A stretch of 64,000 nt of DNA from Bacteroidales bacterium. Lineage in GTDB: Bacteria > Bacteroidota > Bacteroidia > Bacteroidales > F082. The translations under genes and the position numbers were made by a program. Below the pieces are notes generated by a model. It was given only the letters and a program-made list of their open reading frames with translations, was not told the DNA's origin and made no database searches. Where the stretch lies: NCBI GenBank assembly GCA_023229135.1, contig JALNZT010000002.1:1-64000 (forward strand), written 5' to 3'. Positions 52,757 to 61,610 of the stretch are shown one piece after another (within the stretch, counting starts at the first letter, position 1; every line of letters begins with the position of its first letter).

Positions 52757-55470
52757 GGCTGATTAGCTCCTTTGATAAAGTGTGAATTGAGTATAGGCAT
52801 CTTTTTGTAGTGGTCAAATTGATACATATTCCAATACTTGTTTTCGAGGCCGTTTTTGTAATTTGAGCGTTCAAAAAAGTACTGCGATTGCAATAGTGGA
52901 ACCTGAAAAGTCGGCAGGCAGGGCAGGGGATTCTTTCCTAAATTCAAGAAAGCCTGCATGAAATACCAGCCAATATCAAAGCCTTCAAAGGCATACCGAT
53001 CTGGTTCAGAGGAGAAACGGTCGCGAAATTGCTTGATGAATAGCTGGGTGAAATAGTCTTCGTAGTTAACCAGCGACGGACTAAAATAAATGGCTTTCAT
53101 CTTCATAAGACTTTCAACGAAAAGCTGATCAAACTGTTCCCATTCGGGAAGTCCAACTAAAGTAATGCTAAAAGTATCGGCTACTTGACTCATTTTATTT
53201 ACGAATTCTGTTGAAAATACATTGTCGTCGGATAGCACAATCACCAGGTTCTCGCGTACTGTGGAGGCCGATCTTCTAAATTCACGCACGCTATCGTTGG
53301 CATAGACGAAACTGCGTATTGGGTTGTCAAAGTAAATACTATCAAAAGGCCTGTTAGCCAATTCAGAAGGATAAAACTCACGTTTTTCGATGCGGATAAC
53401 AGGCACTAAGTCGTTTTGTAAGTTCTTTCTTTTAGAACGCTCTTTGGCAACGCGACTTATGGCAGCTGCCGAAACAGGAACCATCGGTGCAAGCCGGTCC
53501 TGAAGCTTGGTGCGGAGCATCTCGGCTTCACCTACATGCTTATAGGAATGTGCGCGATAAATAAAGACATTTGCATGGGGATAACGCACAGCGATAAGAT
53601 CGGCTAACTGATCGTATTGAGCAACTAATGAAGGTTTTATCTTGATAATAGCGGGATTGTTCAGGGTTGTTTCCTCGCGTTGTGTAAATGGATTAACAAT
53701 TGGGATTTGATAGCGCAATGCGAAAGGTGCAACCACTTCAAAGGCCTTGTTAAAAAATGGGCCAATGATTAAATCCGTTTCCTGTAAGTCGGAATCAGCA
53801 ATGGCATCGTAAGCTTTACCCATTTCCATGTCCACATCATAAATTTTTAAATCCAGCTTAAGTCCTTGTGTTTTGGCCAGGCTGTCTGCGGCAATAAGGA
53901 AGCCTTCATAAAAAGATAGGAAAGAGAAAGATTTGTTGGTGAGCATTTGACTTTCAGAGCTTTGAGAGCTCCAGCGCAAATTTTCATACCCTTCCAAATA
54001 AAGCGGAATCATCAGGGCTACCTTAAAAGTTTTATTGCTGTGGTAAAAGCCACTAATGCAGTCGCCGATTTCAAAGACATTTTCTTCTGTTGTATCGCTA
54101 ATGATTTCTTCTTCAAGCTCTAAAGGTGTCTCAATGGCTTTAGGCTCTATCGGTGTTACTTCCACACCGGGCAAAAGCGGCACTTTTATAAGCTGACCGG
54201 GATAAAGCCTTCGACCAATATTGGGGTTGAGCTGATATAGTTCGTCAGCTTCTATATCAAAATCTCTGGCTAAGCGTTTGGTACGTGTGCCGTCTTCAAC
54301 ATCATGGATGAGGTAAGGTCGGGTTATTTTTTTTTTAGGAACAGCGATTTGCTGTCCCGGACGGAGATCAGTTGTAAGCCCTGGATTTAACTGTTTCAGT
54401 TTAACAATACTTACCGCATAGTTTCTGGAAATACGGTAAAGCGTTTCACCTTTTTGAACTATATGAATTAAAAGGCTGTCAGTCTGGTTTTCATTTTGCG
54501 GAGCGGCTGTTTGCTTATATGTCGCTTTTTCGGGTAACAGCAAGACCTGTCCGGCCCGGACACCGCTGGCAATACCAGGATTCAGGCCAATCAGCACTTC
54601 TGTGCTTAAGCCATACTGCTTGCTAATGCTGTAAAGCGTTTCGCCGGGCTTTACGATATGTTGCTCGCCTATAAGGGCAGTTTTTTCTGGCGTGCTTGAG
54701 CCGATTTCAGCAGTTTTTGGCTGTGCATCTTTGGGTATGCTAAATGGCTCAACCATTACCGGAGCTTTTTGTTGGCTGCTACTGTTATCATTATGAGAAA
54801 TCATCACCGGCGCTGTATTGTCAGTAGTTTCGGTATTCGCTGGGCGTGATTTTTCCTTACTGGATGGGTTCGTAAATGGATCAAAATTTGTCCGCTGAAA
54901 GCTTTCTTGTGTAGTAACAGGGGGCCTGTTGTCTTTGGGCGCAATGGGTACTACCACATATTCTCCTTCCTTGAGGGGTTCTTTAAGGCTGGGATTAGCC
55001 AGGCGGATATTAGATTCTAACACTAAGTAAATATCAGCGATATGCCTAAAACTGTCATCTTTTTTGGCTACATGATAAATAATTTCATAGTCGTTTACAT
55101 AGTCTATTTCTCCGGTAGGAAGGGGAGTACTGGCTGTTTTTGCTGGCCGGTTTTCTGTATAAGTGGTCGTTGGCTGCAAATTGGTACCAGTGGGAATACG
55201 CAGTACCTGACTGATGCGTAGACCATTTTTGGCGTCGGGATTAGCATTAATAATCGTTTGTTGATCAACATTATACGCTTTGGCTATGCCGTATAAAGTT
55301 TGCTTTGGCAAAACAGTATGCAGATAATACGACTTGCCACTGTATTGTTCAATGGTGGTCGATTTTGTAACCGGGGCTTGTGCCAGAGCCGGGAAACTTG
55401 CGACAAACAAGACCAACAGCAAAACCGCAAAGGGTCTTTGTCCTGAATTTTGCCAACTAAAAAGCTTCAT
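52753..55470 (-). CDS. LysM-repeat protein fused to a periplasmic-binding-like domain
   Basis: This 905-aa secreted protein has a signal peptide (about 12-31, VLLLVLFVASFPALAQ) and five LysM-type domains at about 48-93, 129-175, 270-313, 335-378 and 386-431. The third and fourth are canonical (HIVKPGETLYSISKQYGLST; IVQKGETLYRISRNYAV). From about 505 the sequence (FKVALMIPLYLEGYENLRW, IADSDLQETDLIIGPFFNKA) resembles a type-1 periplasmic binding/receptor fold, as in ABC amino-acid receptors. LysM domains bind peptidoglycan. Start 55470 (MKLFSWQNSG) is preferred to 55542, which overlaps guaA. It is 22 bp after guaA and coupled to the MORN lipoprotein. Confidence 0.88.
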   Translation of the reverse strand: MKLFSWQNSGQRPFAVLLLVLFVASFPALAQAPVTKSTTIEQYSGKSYYLHTVLPKQTLYGIAKAYNVDQQTIINANPDAKNGLRISQVLRIPTGTNLQPTTTYTENRPAKTASTPLPTGEIDYVNDYEIIYHVAKKDDSFRHIADIYLVLESNIRLANPSLKEPLKEGEYVVVPIAPKDNRPPVTTQESFQRTNFDPFTNPSSKEKSRPANTETTDNTAPVMISHNDNSSSQQKAPVMVEPFSIPKDAQPKTAEIGSSTPEKTALIGEQHIVKPGETLYSISKQYGLSTEVLIGLNPGIASGVRAGQVLLLPEKATYKQTAAPQNENQTDSLLIHIVQKGETLYRISRNYAVSIVKLKQLNPGLTTDLRPGQQIAVPKKKITRPYLIHDVEDGTRTKRLARDFDIEADELYQLNPNIGRRLYPGQLIKVPLLPGVEVTPIEPKAIETPLELEEEIISDTTEENVFEIGDCISGFYHSNKTFKVALMIPLYLEGYENLRWSSQSSESQMLTNKSFSFLSFYEGFLIAADSLAKTQGLKLDLKIYDVDMEMGKAYDAIADSDLQETDLIIGPFFNKAFEVVAPFALRYQIPIVNPFTQREETTLNNPAIIKIKPSLVAQYDQLADLIAVRYPHANVFIYRAHSYKHVGEAEMLRTKLQDRLAPMVPVSAAAISRVAKERSKRKNLQNDLVPVIRIEKREFYPSELANRPFDSIYFDNPIRSFVYANDSVREFRRSASTVRENLVIVLSDDNVFSTEFVNKMSQVADTFSITLVGLPEWEQFDQLFVESLMKMKAIYFSPSLVNYEDYFTQLFIKQFRDRFSSEPDRYAFEGFDIGWYFMQAFLNLGKNPLPCLPTFQVPLLQSQYFFERSNYKNGLENKYWNMYQFDHYKKMPILNSHFIKGANQP

Positions 55471-55492
55471 AATTAATGATTTCCTTTTCACA

Positions 55493-57022
55493 TTATTCCC
55501 ATTCAATGGTGGCCGGTGGCTTCGAGCTGATATCGTAGACAACCCTGTTCACGCCTTTCACCTTGTTGATTATTTCATTAGAAATGGCTGCAAGAAACTC
55601 GTAAGGCAGGTGCGACCAATCCGCTGTCATGCCATCCGTTGAATCAACAGCTCTCAAAGCTACAACATTTTCGTAAGTGCGCTCATCGCCCATCACGCCA
55701 ACCGACTGTACCGGCAGTAAAATGGCTGCTGCTTGCCAAACTTTGTCGTAAAGATCGTGTTTTATCAGTCCCTCAATGTAGATATCGTCAACTTCTTGTA
55801 AAATACGCACTTTTTCGGCAGTGATATCTCCCAAAATACGGATACCCAAGCCCGGGCCGGGGAAAGGATGGCGATCAATAATAAAGCCCGGCAAACCAAG
55901 CTGCCGACCGATAAGGCGTACCTCGTCCTTAAAAAGTACATTTAGCGGTTCCACTACTTTCAGCTTCATAAAATCGGGTAAACCACCTACGTTATGGTGT
56001 GATTTAATAGTGGCAGAAGGCCCGTTTACCGAAATGGATTCAATCACGTCGGGGTAAATTGTCCCTTGGCCTAACCAGCTGACATCCTGGATCAGATGCG
56101 CTTCTTCATCAAAAACTTCTATAAAGGTGTTGCCGATTATTTTACGTTTTTTCTCAGGGTCGGTTTCGCCTTTTAAGGCATGGATAAACCGATCGCGCGC
56201 ATCAACTCCTTTTACATTCAAACCCAGATCGTTGTACGAATGAATCACTTTTTCAAACTCATTTTTTCGCAATAAGCCGTTATCTACAAAGATGCAATAT
56301 AGATTTTTGCCGATAGCACGATGCAGCAACATGGCCGCAACAGACGAATCTACTCCACCACTTAATCCCAGCACAACCTTTTCATTTCCAAGCTTTTGCT
56401 TTAGCGATTTTATTTGGGTTTCAATAAAAGAATCGGGTGTCCAGCGCTGCGCGCAGCCACAAATATTTACTACGAAATTTTTCAACAAAAGCATGCCTTC
56501 GGTAGAATGATACACCTCGGGATGGAACTGGATGCCGTAAGTTTTCTCACCTTTAATATGGTATCCGCCCACTTTTACGTCTTGGGTCGAGGCGATTACT
56601 TCAAAATCAGCTGGTAGGTTTAATATTGTATCGCCGTGCGACATCCAGACTTGTGAACCGATGCTCATTTTTTGCGTCAAAGGACAATTTTGATCAACAA
56701 AATTCAGCTTAGCACGTCCGTACTCCCTGGTGTTGCTGGCTTCTACGTTACCGCCATTATGCTGTGCCATCAGCTGAGCGCCAAAACAAACCCCTAAAAG
56801 CGGTATTTTGCCACGCAATAGGCTCAAGTCTATATTTGGCGCATCGGCATCACGCACCGAAAACGGGCTCCCGGAAAGGATTATACCTTTAATATTAGGT
56901 GTAATTTCAGGGATATGGTTATAGGGATGAATTTCGCAATACACGTTTAGCTCACGTACCCTTCTAGCAATCAGTTGCGTGTATTGCGAACCAAAATCGA
57001 GAATCAAAATGCTTTCCTGCAT
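55493..57022 (-). CDS. guaA: GMP synthase (glutamine-hydrolysing)
   Basis: This 509-aa enzyme converts XMP to GMP with glutamine and ATP. The N-terminal GATase has nucleophile C79 in GVCFGAQ and H167/E169 in QFHPEVYHS. The ATP-pyrophosphatase P-loop is SGGVDSS (221-226). The C-terminal dimerisation domain ends with KPPATIEWE. Start 57022 (MQESILILDFG) is preferred over 57070 because it matches the conserved N-terminus. It is followed by the LysM gene on the same strand. Confidence 0.97.
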   Translation of the reverse strand: MQESILILDFGSQYTQLIARRVRELNVYCEIHPYNHIPEITPNIKGIILSGSPFSVRDADAPNIDLSLLRGKIPLLGVCFGAQLMAQHNGGNVEASNTREYGRAKLNFVDQNCPLTQKMSIGSQVWMSHGDTILNLPADFEVIASTQDVKVGGYHIKGEKTYGIQFHPEVYHSTEGMLLLKNFVVNICGCAQRWTPDSFIETQIKSLKQKLGNEKVVLGLSGGVDSSVAAMLLHRAIGKNLYCIFVDNGLLRKNEFEKVIHSYNDLGLNVKGVDARDRFIHALKGETDPEKKRKIIGNTFIEVFDEEAHLIQDVSWLGQGTIYPDVIESISVNGPSATIKSHHNVGGLPDFMKLKVVEPLNVLFKDEVRLIGRQLGLPGFIIDRHPFPGPGLGIRILGDITAEKVRILQEVDDIYIEGLIKHDLYDKVWQAAAILLPVQSVGVMGDERTYENVVALRAVDSTDGMTADWSHLPYEFLAAISNEIINKVKGVNRVVYDISSKPPATIEWE

Positions 57023-57162
57023 AATATTTTGTAATGAAATGAAACTGCAAATTAACCCAAAAATCAACAATCAGCCAAGAAATGATTTAAAATCCTTGAG
57101 GTGATGTGTAAGTTAAACGTGAAAAATAGTCTTTTCTGATGGGAGGAGGTGATTTTTTAAAA

Positions 57163-57402
57163 TTATCTATTTTTCATTTCTACACGATTACGAATCGTTT
57201 CTGTTAAAAGTGAATACAATTTTGGCAGAATATCCGTTTTGAAGCTGTAGGCAGTTAGAATTTCTTGGTCAAATGCAATTCTATCTTTCTGCTGGTATTC
57301 GTCTTCGTAATTCTGAATGTGTCTTTTGCTAAGTGGTTCAAACTTTTCGAGTATATCTTCTTTTTGTTTGTTTGTGAGTAAATTAGGGTCAAACATTTTC
57401 AT
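57163..57402 (-). CDS. Small hypothetical protein in R-M island
   Basis: This 79-aa charged protein (MKMFDPNLLTNKQKEDILEK, KDRIAFDQEILTAYSFKTD) has no domain I recognise. The ATG overlaps the stop of the upstream gene, indicating coupling. Base composition is AT-rich compared with the flanking guaA. The frame continues to a start at 57450, but that part overlaps the upstream gene. It is the last gene of the Mrr-containing island and may be an accessory protein of it. Confidence 0.6.
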   Translation of the reverse strand: MKMFDPNLLTNKQKEDILEKFEPLSKRHIQNYEDEYQQKDRIAFDQEILTAYSFKTDILPKLYSLLTETIRNRVEMKNR

Positions 57403-57709
57403 TTTTGTACCATTGCAGAAATTCAATATGTTCTTGATTGTCATCTTCAATATAATCCACTAAAAGGCATGCTATAAAGAGTTCAATTGACCCTTCCCGA
57501 TTTAATTTGCATTCATCTTGGTCTCGAAAGAAATAAACTTCATTTTCAAATAAGATAAGGTCTCTTTCTAATTCCGAAGCCGTGATTATGTCGAAATCTT
57601 CGAGAAAATCAAATAGTTCTCCATAATTTCTTCCCTCATCACCGTAATTGGCCTAGAATATTTTGACATGATTTTCGTAGAATTCTACTTTATCTTTCGA
57701 TTGTGTCAT
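57389..57709 (-). pseudogene. Small acidic protein with in-frame TAG
   Basis: The frame from ATG 57709 reads MTQSKDKVEFYENHVKIF, then TAG (57655-57653), then continues as NYGDEGRNYGELFDFLEDFD and FENEVYFFRDQDECKLNREG to a TGA at 57391-57389, about 106 codons in all. The ATG overlaps the Mrr stop (ATGA) and the end overlaps the next small gene, so the order is that of a once-intact operon member. No internal ATG allows restart soon after the stop. No family is recognised. Confidence 0.65.
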
Positions 57710-58752
57710 TTTTTCTTCTTTTCTTTTCTTAATCTATCTATGTGGTAGATCTTTCCATCATTTTCATCTATAAATTTCCAAAACCTCCAACCATTTACTG
57801 GTAATCCATTTTGAACTTTTGTCCCTGCCGCTGAAACTGACTTATATACTTCATTGTTGAACAAAATCCTGTTTTCAGAAAAATATATAGCGTAATACTT
57901 TTGTCCTTTGTAAGTAGTAAATATTTCTAATCCCTTTTCATTTACATCTACGGATTGTGGGATATCCAAAACGCCATTTGATTCGTCAATATCATAGATA
58001 ACAACTTCTTCAGAAATAACACCCATACCAAAATTACACATTATGTCAACCAACTCCCTACCATTTATTAGGGAAATTGGGGCTTTATAAGGGTCGTTGG
58101 CTTCTTTAATTGATGGTTTTGAATAAGCGGAAGTAGTTATAAATAATCCTGTTTGGTGTGGTCTCAAACTCCCTCTTAATTCTGAAATACTTGAGCGTTG
58201 AACATTATTTTGCCACCTTTTTACCTGAACACAAACACTATTTTTAATAGCACCTGCAACGACAAGTTCACCTGTAACATCAATTCCACCATCTCCTGAT
58301 TTACTGGTTACTACAATGTTTTCAAACCCTAAGTTTCTAAGGACTTCGCCTACCAATTCCTCAAATTGAAAGGGTGGCATAGCTAAAAGAGCCTGTAAAA
58401 GTTGACGTTTTACTTGATTGTTTTTGTCTCTTATTTCCGCGAAAATTCCTTTGGGTTCATTTTCTGTTAAACCATATTGACCTTTCCCGTTTGAAATAAA
58501 TCTTGATTCCTCTCCCTCAACTTTACTCTTCCGGATGTCTGTGTTTATTGCAGAAGAAATATTACCGGCAATTATTAAATCAGCACTTTCAATAAGTCCT
58601 AAATCGAAAGCACGCATAGCGATTACCTTATAATGTAAAGATCTTGCGTTCTTAGCGTCTTTTAATATTTGGTAGGCAATGTCTAAATAAGTTAGTTTTT
58701 TGCCATTAAGCTGTGTGTTTGTTTGTGTTAGGGATAGAGGATAATGGCTCAC
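57706..58752 (-). CDS. Mrr-like restriction endonuclease with RAMA-like C-terminus
   Basis: This 348-aa protein has three parts. An N-terminal HARE-HTH-like region covers about 20-100 (TYLDIAYQILKDAKNARSLH). The Mrr-type PD-(D/E)XK nuclease (about 115-235) has GDGGIDVTG (D158) and QVK (176-178), the catalytic residues. A C-terminal region (about 270-343: YYAIYFSENRILFNNEVYKS, NGWRFWKFIDENDG) resembles the RAMA/DUF4357 domain found with adenine methylases and type IV nucleases. It would cut DNA, probably with methylation sensitivity. It lies downstream of a truncated methyltransferase and an XRE regulator. Confidence 0.87.
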   Translation of the reverse strand: MSHYPLSLTQTNTQLNGKKLTYLDIAYQILKDAKNARSLHYKVIAMRAFDLGLIESADLIIAGNISSAINTDIRKSKVEGEESRFISNGKGQYGLTENEPKGIFAEIRDKNNQVKRQLLQALLAMPPFQFEELVGEVLRNLGFENIVVTSKSGDGGIDVTGELVVAGAIKNSVCVQVKRWQNNVQRSSISELRGSLRPHQTGLFITTSAYSKPSIKEANDPYKAPISLINGRELVDIMCNFGMGVISEEVVIYDIDESNGVLDIPQSVDVNEKGLEIFTTYKGQKYYAIYFSENRILFNNEVYKSVSAAGTKVQNGLPVNGWRFWKFIDENDGKIYHIDRLRKEKKKK

Positions 58753-58786
58753 AGCGCGTTAGGAGTATGGATTTGGAATCTATAGC

Positions 58787-58987
58787 TCAATAAGATGAAA
58801 TAAAGCCCAAATTATTGAAAACATTTATACAAGCGGAGACAATAACAGAATCCCATTTATTCTGGGTAGTTCCATACGGTAAATCGCATAGAATCATATC
58901 TATGCATTTATCTGGTATGTTTTTCATTTCTTCGAGGCAGTCACCTTGAATTACTTTGTTTAGGTATTTGTCTATGTTGTTTGACAT
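58787..58987 (-). pseudogene. Truncated N4/N6 DNA methyltransferase
   Basis: The 66-codon frame reads YLNKVIQGDCLEEMKNIPD and CIDMILCDLPYGTTQNKWDS, the start of a beta-class amino-methyltransferase with the catalytic DLPYG motif (35-39). After WDSVI the sequence stops matching (VSACINVFNNLGFISSY) and ends. The SAM-binding FxGxG motif and most of the enzyme (some 150-200 residues) are absent. The remaining 34 bp to the Mrr gene leave no room for them, so a deletion is inferred. The XRE gene starts the operon 3 bp upstream. Confidence 0.8.
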
Positions 58988-58990
58988 ATC

Positions 58991-59317
58991 TTAAAGTTTG
59001 AGAGTTTCTTGTTTGGCATTAATTTGACGTAGGTATTTTACCTTTTTTTCTGCAACAACAAGCACATCTATCGAACAACTGCTCGTGTATAGTTTTTTCG
59101 CGAATAAGTCGCTAAAATACTCTGTTTTTAGTTCTTCTATCTCAAGACTGAAAACAGCTGCCAATAGTGTTAGCCGTTTCTCATCAAATTCCCTTTTCCC
59201 GTTTTCGATCTTGCTCAAATTAGCATAATCTATATTTAGTTTAGCCCCAAGTTGGGTAAGAGTATAATGGTTTTCAGTTCGTAGCTTTCTTATGTATTCT
59301 CCGAAAGTTTGCTTCAT
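58991..59317 (-). CDS. XRE-family HTH regulator (R-M control protein-like)
   Basis: This 108-aa protein begins with a helix-turn-helix of the XRE type: TFGEYIRKLRTENHYTLTQL, then GAKLNIDYANLSKIENGKRE. The C-terminal part (KTEYFSDLFAKKLYTSS) matches a type common beside Bacteroidota restriction systems. It likely acts like a C protein, timing expression of the methyltransferase and nuclease. Start 59317 (MKQTFGEYIR) is chosen because family members begin there; 59353 is also open. It is first in the minus-strand island. Confidence 0.87.
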   Translation of the reverse strand: MKQTFGEYIRKLRTENHYTLTQLGAKLNIDYANLSKIENGKREFDEKRLTLLAAVFSLEIEELKTEYFSDLFAKKLYTSSCSIDVLVVAEKKVKYLRQINAKQETLKL

Positions 59318-59483
59318 TTGACTTGAATATTTAAACTTGTCAATAATTGGCATATATATACTTTTTTCAATATGCTGAAAGTTGGTTGAAAAGATTTTAC
59401 ACCTCGTAAGGTTGTAGTGGGTCTATCAACAGCAAAAAAATAAATGAGGAAAATGTATGGTGAGTTTTTAGCTTGTTTTCCAA

Positions 59484-60257
59484 CTAAAACGCGTAACCAA
59501 AACCAATATTCAAGTAAATTGGATGCATATCGAAGGAAATGGTCTTAAAATCTTTCTTAAACAAATTATTGAATCCCCAGCTTAATTCTCCAAATAAACG
59601 AAGGTGTTTTCTTAACCTCCATTCGCCACCTGCCAGCATTCCCCATTGGAATACGTTTAAGTCTTGCGAGAAATCGTAAGGGCCTTTGTTTTCTCCTTCA
59701 AACAAAATTTTTTGACCTGTTGGACCTCCATCGCGCAGGTAGCCGTCATAAACATATCCTGAAAAGTTTTTTTCAACTAAGGACGAGAAGTAAGGGCCGG
59801 CATAGATGTTCCATTTATCTGAAAGACTATGAATTAGCAGCACAGGAATCGTGAAGTACGAGTTTTTTACAGTGGTCTGAACCTTTCCAGTGAAATTTCC
59901 TGATACTTTTTCACCGCCATCGCCAATCACTTCGGTGTAATAATTTTTTACGCTTGCATCGGTTTTCATACCTTTACCTTCAACACGCAAACCCGTGCGA
60001 ATGCCCCATTTTTTGCGCGCATCAAACCATTTTGTGAGATTAGCCTCCAATCCTAATGACAATGTTGGGTCGTAATGCTCGATGTGTGTGATTTCTTCCG
60101 GGAATGGGATAGGAGCGCTGCCGCCAATACTAAAGCCGGCACGTATCTGGAAAGTAGTGTTGCTGAAGAGTGAAATTTTTTCTTCGGATGCCTGAGCTTT
60201 TACGCCTAAAATAGAGAGGCTGATCAAAAAGCCCAGGGCAGCTTGTCTGAAATGCAT
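59484..60257 (-). CDS. Outer-membrane beta-barrel protein (PorT-like)
   Basis: This 257-aa protein has a signal peptide (LGFLISLSILGVKAQA) followed by alternating strands typical of an eight-to-twelve-stranded outer-membrane barrel: RAGFSIGGSAPIPFPEE, GLEANLTKWFDARKKWGIRT, YFTIPVLLIHSLSDKWNIYA, and a terminal strand ending GFGYAF. The family resembles the PorT/outer membrane beta-barrel (PF13568) group. It lies 9 bp downstream of a PCMD-domain lipoprotein, so they form an operon, probably as a surface pair. Confidence 0.82.
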   Translation of the reverse strand: MHFRQAALGFLISLSILGVKAQASEEKISLFSNTTFQIRAGFSIGGSAPIPFPEEITHIEHYDPTLSLGLEANLTKWFDARKKWGIRTGLRVEGKGMKTDASVKNYYTEVIGDGGEKVSGNFTGKVQTTVKNSYFTIPVLLIHSLSDKWNIYAGPYFSSLVEKNFSGYVYDGYLRDGGPTGQKILFEGENKGPYDFSQDLNVFQWGMLAGGEWRLRKHLRLFGELSWGFNNLFKKDFKTISFDMHPIYLNIGFGYAF

Positions 60258-60266
60258 AGTTTAAGT

Positions 60267-61394
60267 TTAATCTGTGTAAAGGATCTCCAGATTGTCTATC
60301 AACAATGTGCTGTTTACTGCTCCTTTGAAAAAATCGCCACCCACACTTGAAGTCATCACTACGGAGATGTTATATCCACCGTTGGCCAGTTTTTGTGGGT
60401 CAACAGTTTTTCCAGCTTTTGGCACAAATGGGATCTTGAATTCCGCCCAGCTGTCTGTTTCGATAGCGTCTTGCTGATCAAGGTGCGCAACAGCTACCAG
60501 GTTTTCATGGGTAAACCTATTTGTGCCGTCGAGCATCAGTTTACCGCCGTTGTTGTCGTAGAAAATCGCGTAAATATCCCAATAATCGGTCATTTCACCA
60601 TTCTCAAATTCTTCAATCACGAGTTCGCCTTGTGCATTTTCTACTACCTGCACGAAAACATCGCCTTGACTATACTTGAAAGTGCCTTTCAAAAATTCAG
60701 GGACATGTTCAAAAGGCACACCCATTTTAACGGCTGCCAATGGATTGCTTAAGGCAGCACCAACATCGAAGGTTCCCATAAAAATATTTCCGGCAGCGAT
60801 AGGTTTTTTAAACATAACACCTAGTGAACCTGTGCGTCGTGTGATAAGTTTTGCTGCGAAATTGTTTTCGCTTACGTCAGCATAGGTCGTGGGATACTTG
60901 TCTGCCGGTGCATCGTTTGCCGTAAGTGCAAAAGCACCATTGCCACTTGCCCAGTCCATTATATTATCACCGCGCTCGTTTTGCTCAAAGAAAATATGGT
61001 ATTTGCCGGTCTCGTCTAACCTGAAATGATTAAAATCGTAGCGTGATGTTATTTCTGATTTGATATAGGAAACTGTGTATTCTTTGCTAACTTTTTCATC
61101 TTGAGAAGTTACCTTGTATAGCTGTGGCTGCGTGAAATTTAGTGTTGTGCCGCTTTTAGGCGAAATTGTGGCGCCTTCGGATAAGGTAAACTCAGGCGAC
61201 TGCTGGCTTAAATCGGTATCGGATTTTACCCTTACGGTAATGCGGTTATTTTCTATCACGGGCTCTGCTTTAAGAATCTCGGAGGGCACAACAATAGTGA
61301 TGATGTCGGCCTCAGCATTTAAAACATCGTCTTTAGTGCATGATGAGATTAGTAGAGAAACAATCAAAAAGAATATTAAAGGTGTTGATTTCAT
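60267..61394 (-). CDS. PCMD-domain lipoprotein
   Basis: This 375-aa protein has the signal LIFFLIVSLLISSC (lipobox Cys near residue 19), then a Ig-like N-terminal region (ITIVVPSEILKAEPVIENNR). The C-terminal PCMD (putative carbohydrate metabolism) domain shows GTFDVGAALSNPLAAVKMGV, FEHVPEFLKGTFKYSQGD and MTSSVGGDFFKGAVNSTLLIDNLEILY, which are diagnostic. The domain likely binds glycans. The start MKSTPLIFFLIV (61394) is preferred over 61484. It is operonic with the downstream barrel protein. Confidence 0.87.
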   Translation of the reverse strand: MKSTPLIFFLIVSLLISSCTKDDVLNAEADIITIVVPSEILKAEPVIENNRITVRVKSDTDLSQQSPEFTLSEGATISPKSGTTLNFTQPQLYKVTSQDEKVSKEYTVSYIKSEITSRYDFNHFRLDETGKYHIFFEQNERGDNIMDWASGNGAFALTANDAPADKYPTTYADVSENNFAAKLITRRTGSLGVMFKKPIAAGNIFMGTFDVGAALSNPLAAVKMGVPFEHVPEFLKGTFKYSQGDVFVQVVENAQGELVIEEFENGEMTDYWDIYAIFYDNNGGKLMLDGTNRFTHENLVAVAHLDQQDAIETDSWAEFKIPFVPKAGKTVDPQKLANGGYNISVVMTSSVGGDFFKGAVNSTLLIDNLEILYTD

Positions 61395-61610
61395 AGGTTT
61401 AATCTTTACGTTTTTCTTCGGAGAATTTTTGTTTGTGACTTTTTTATAAGCAAACAAAATTAGAAGAATAAAGCTCATCAGCAAAACAAAAGTGATGTTA
61501 CAACCTATTCCTCTTCACTAAACAGGTTAATAAGGTATAAATATGGAAGTTAAAGAATTGATATTTTAATATCGGAAGCAGCTAATAAAACATCTTTTCG
61601 GGCAGTTGAT

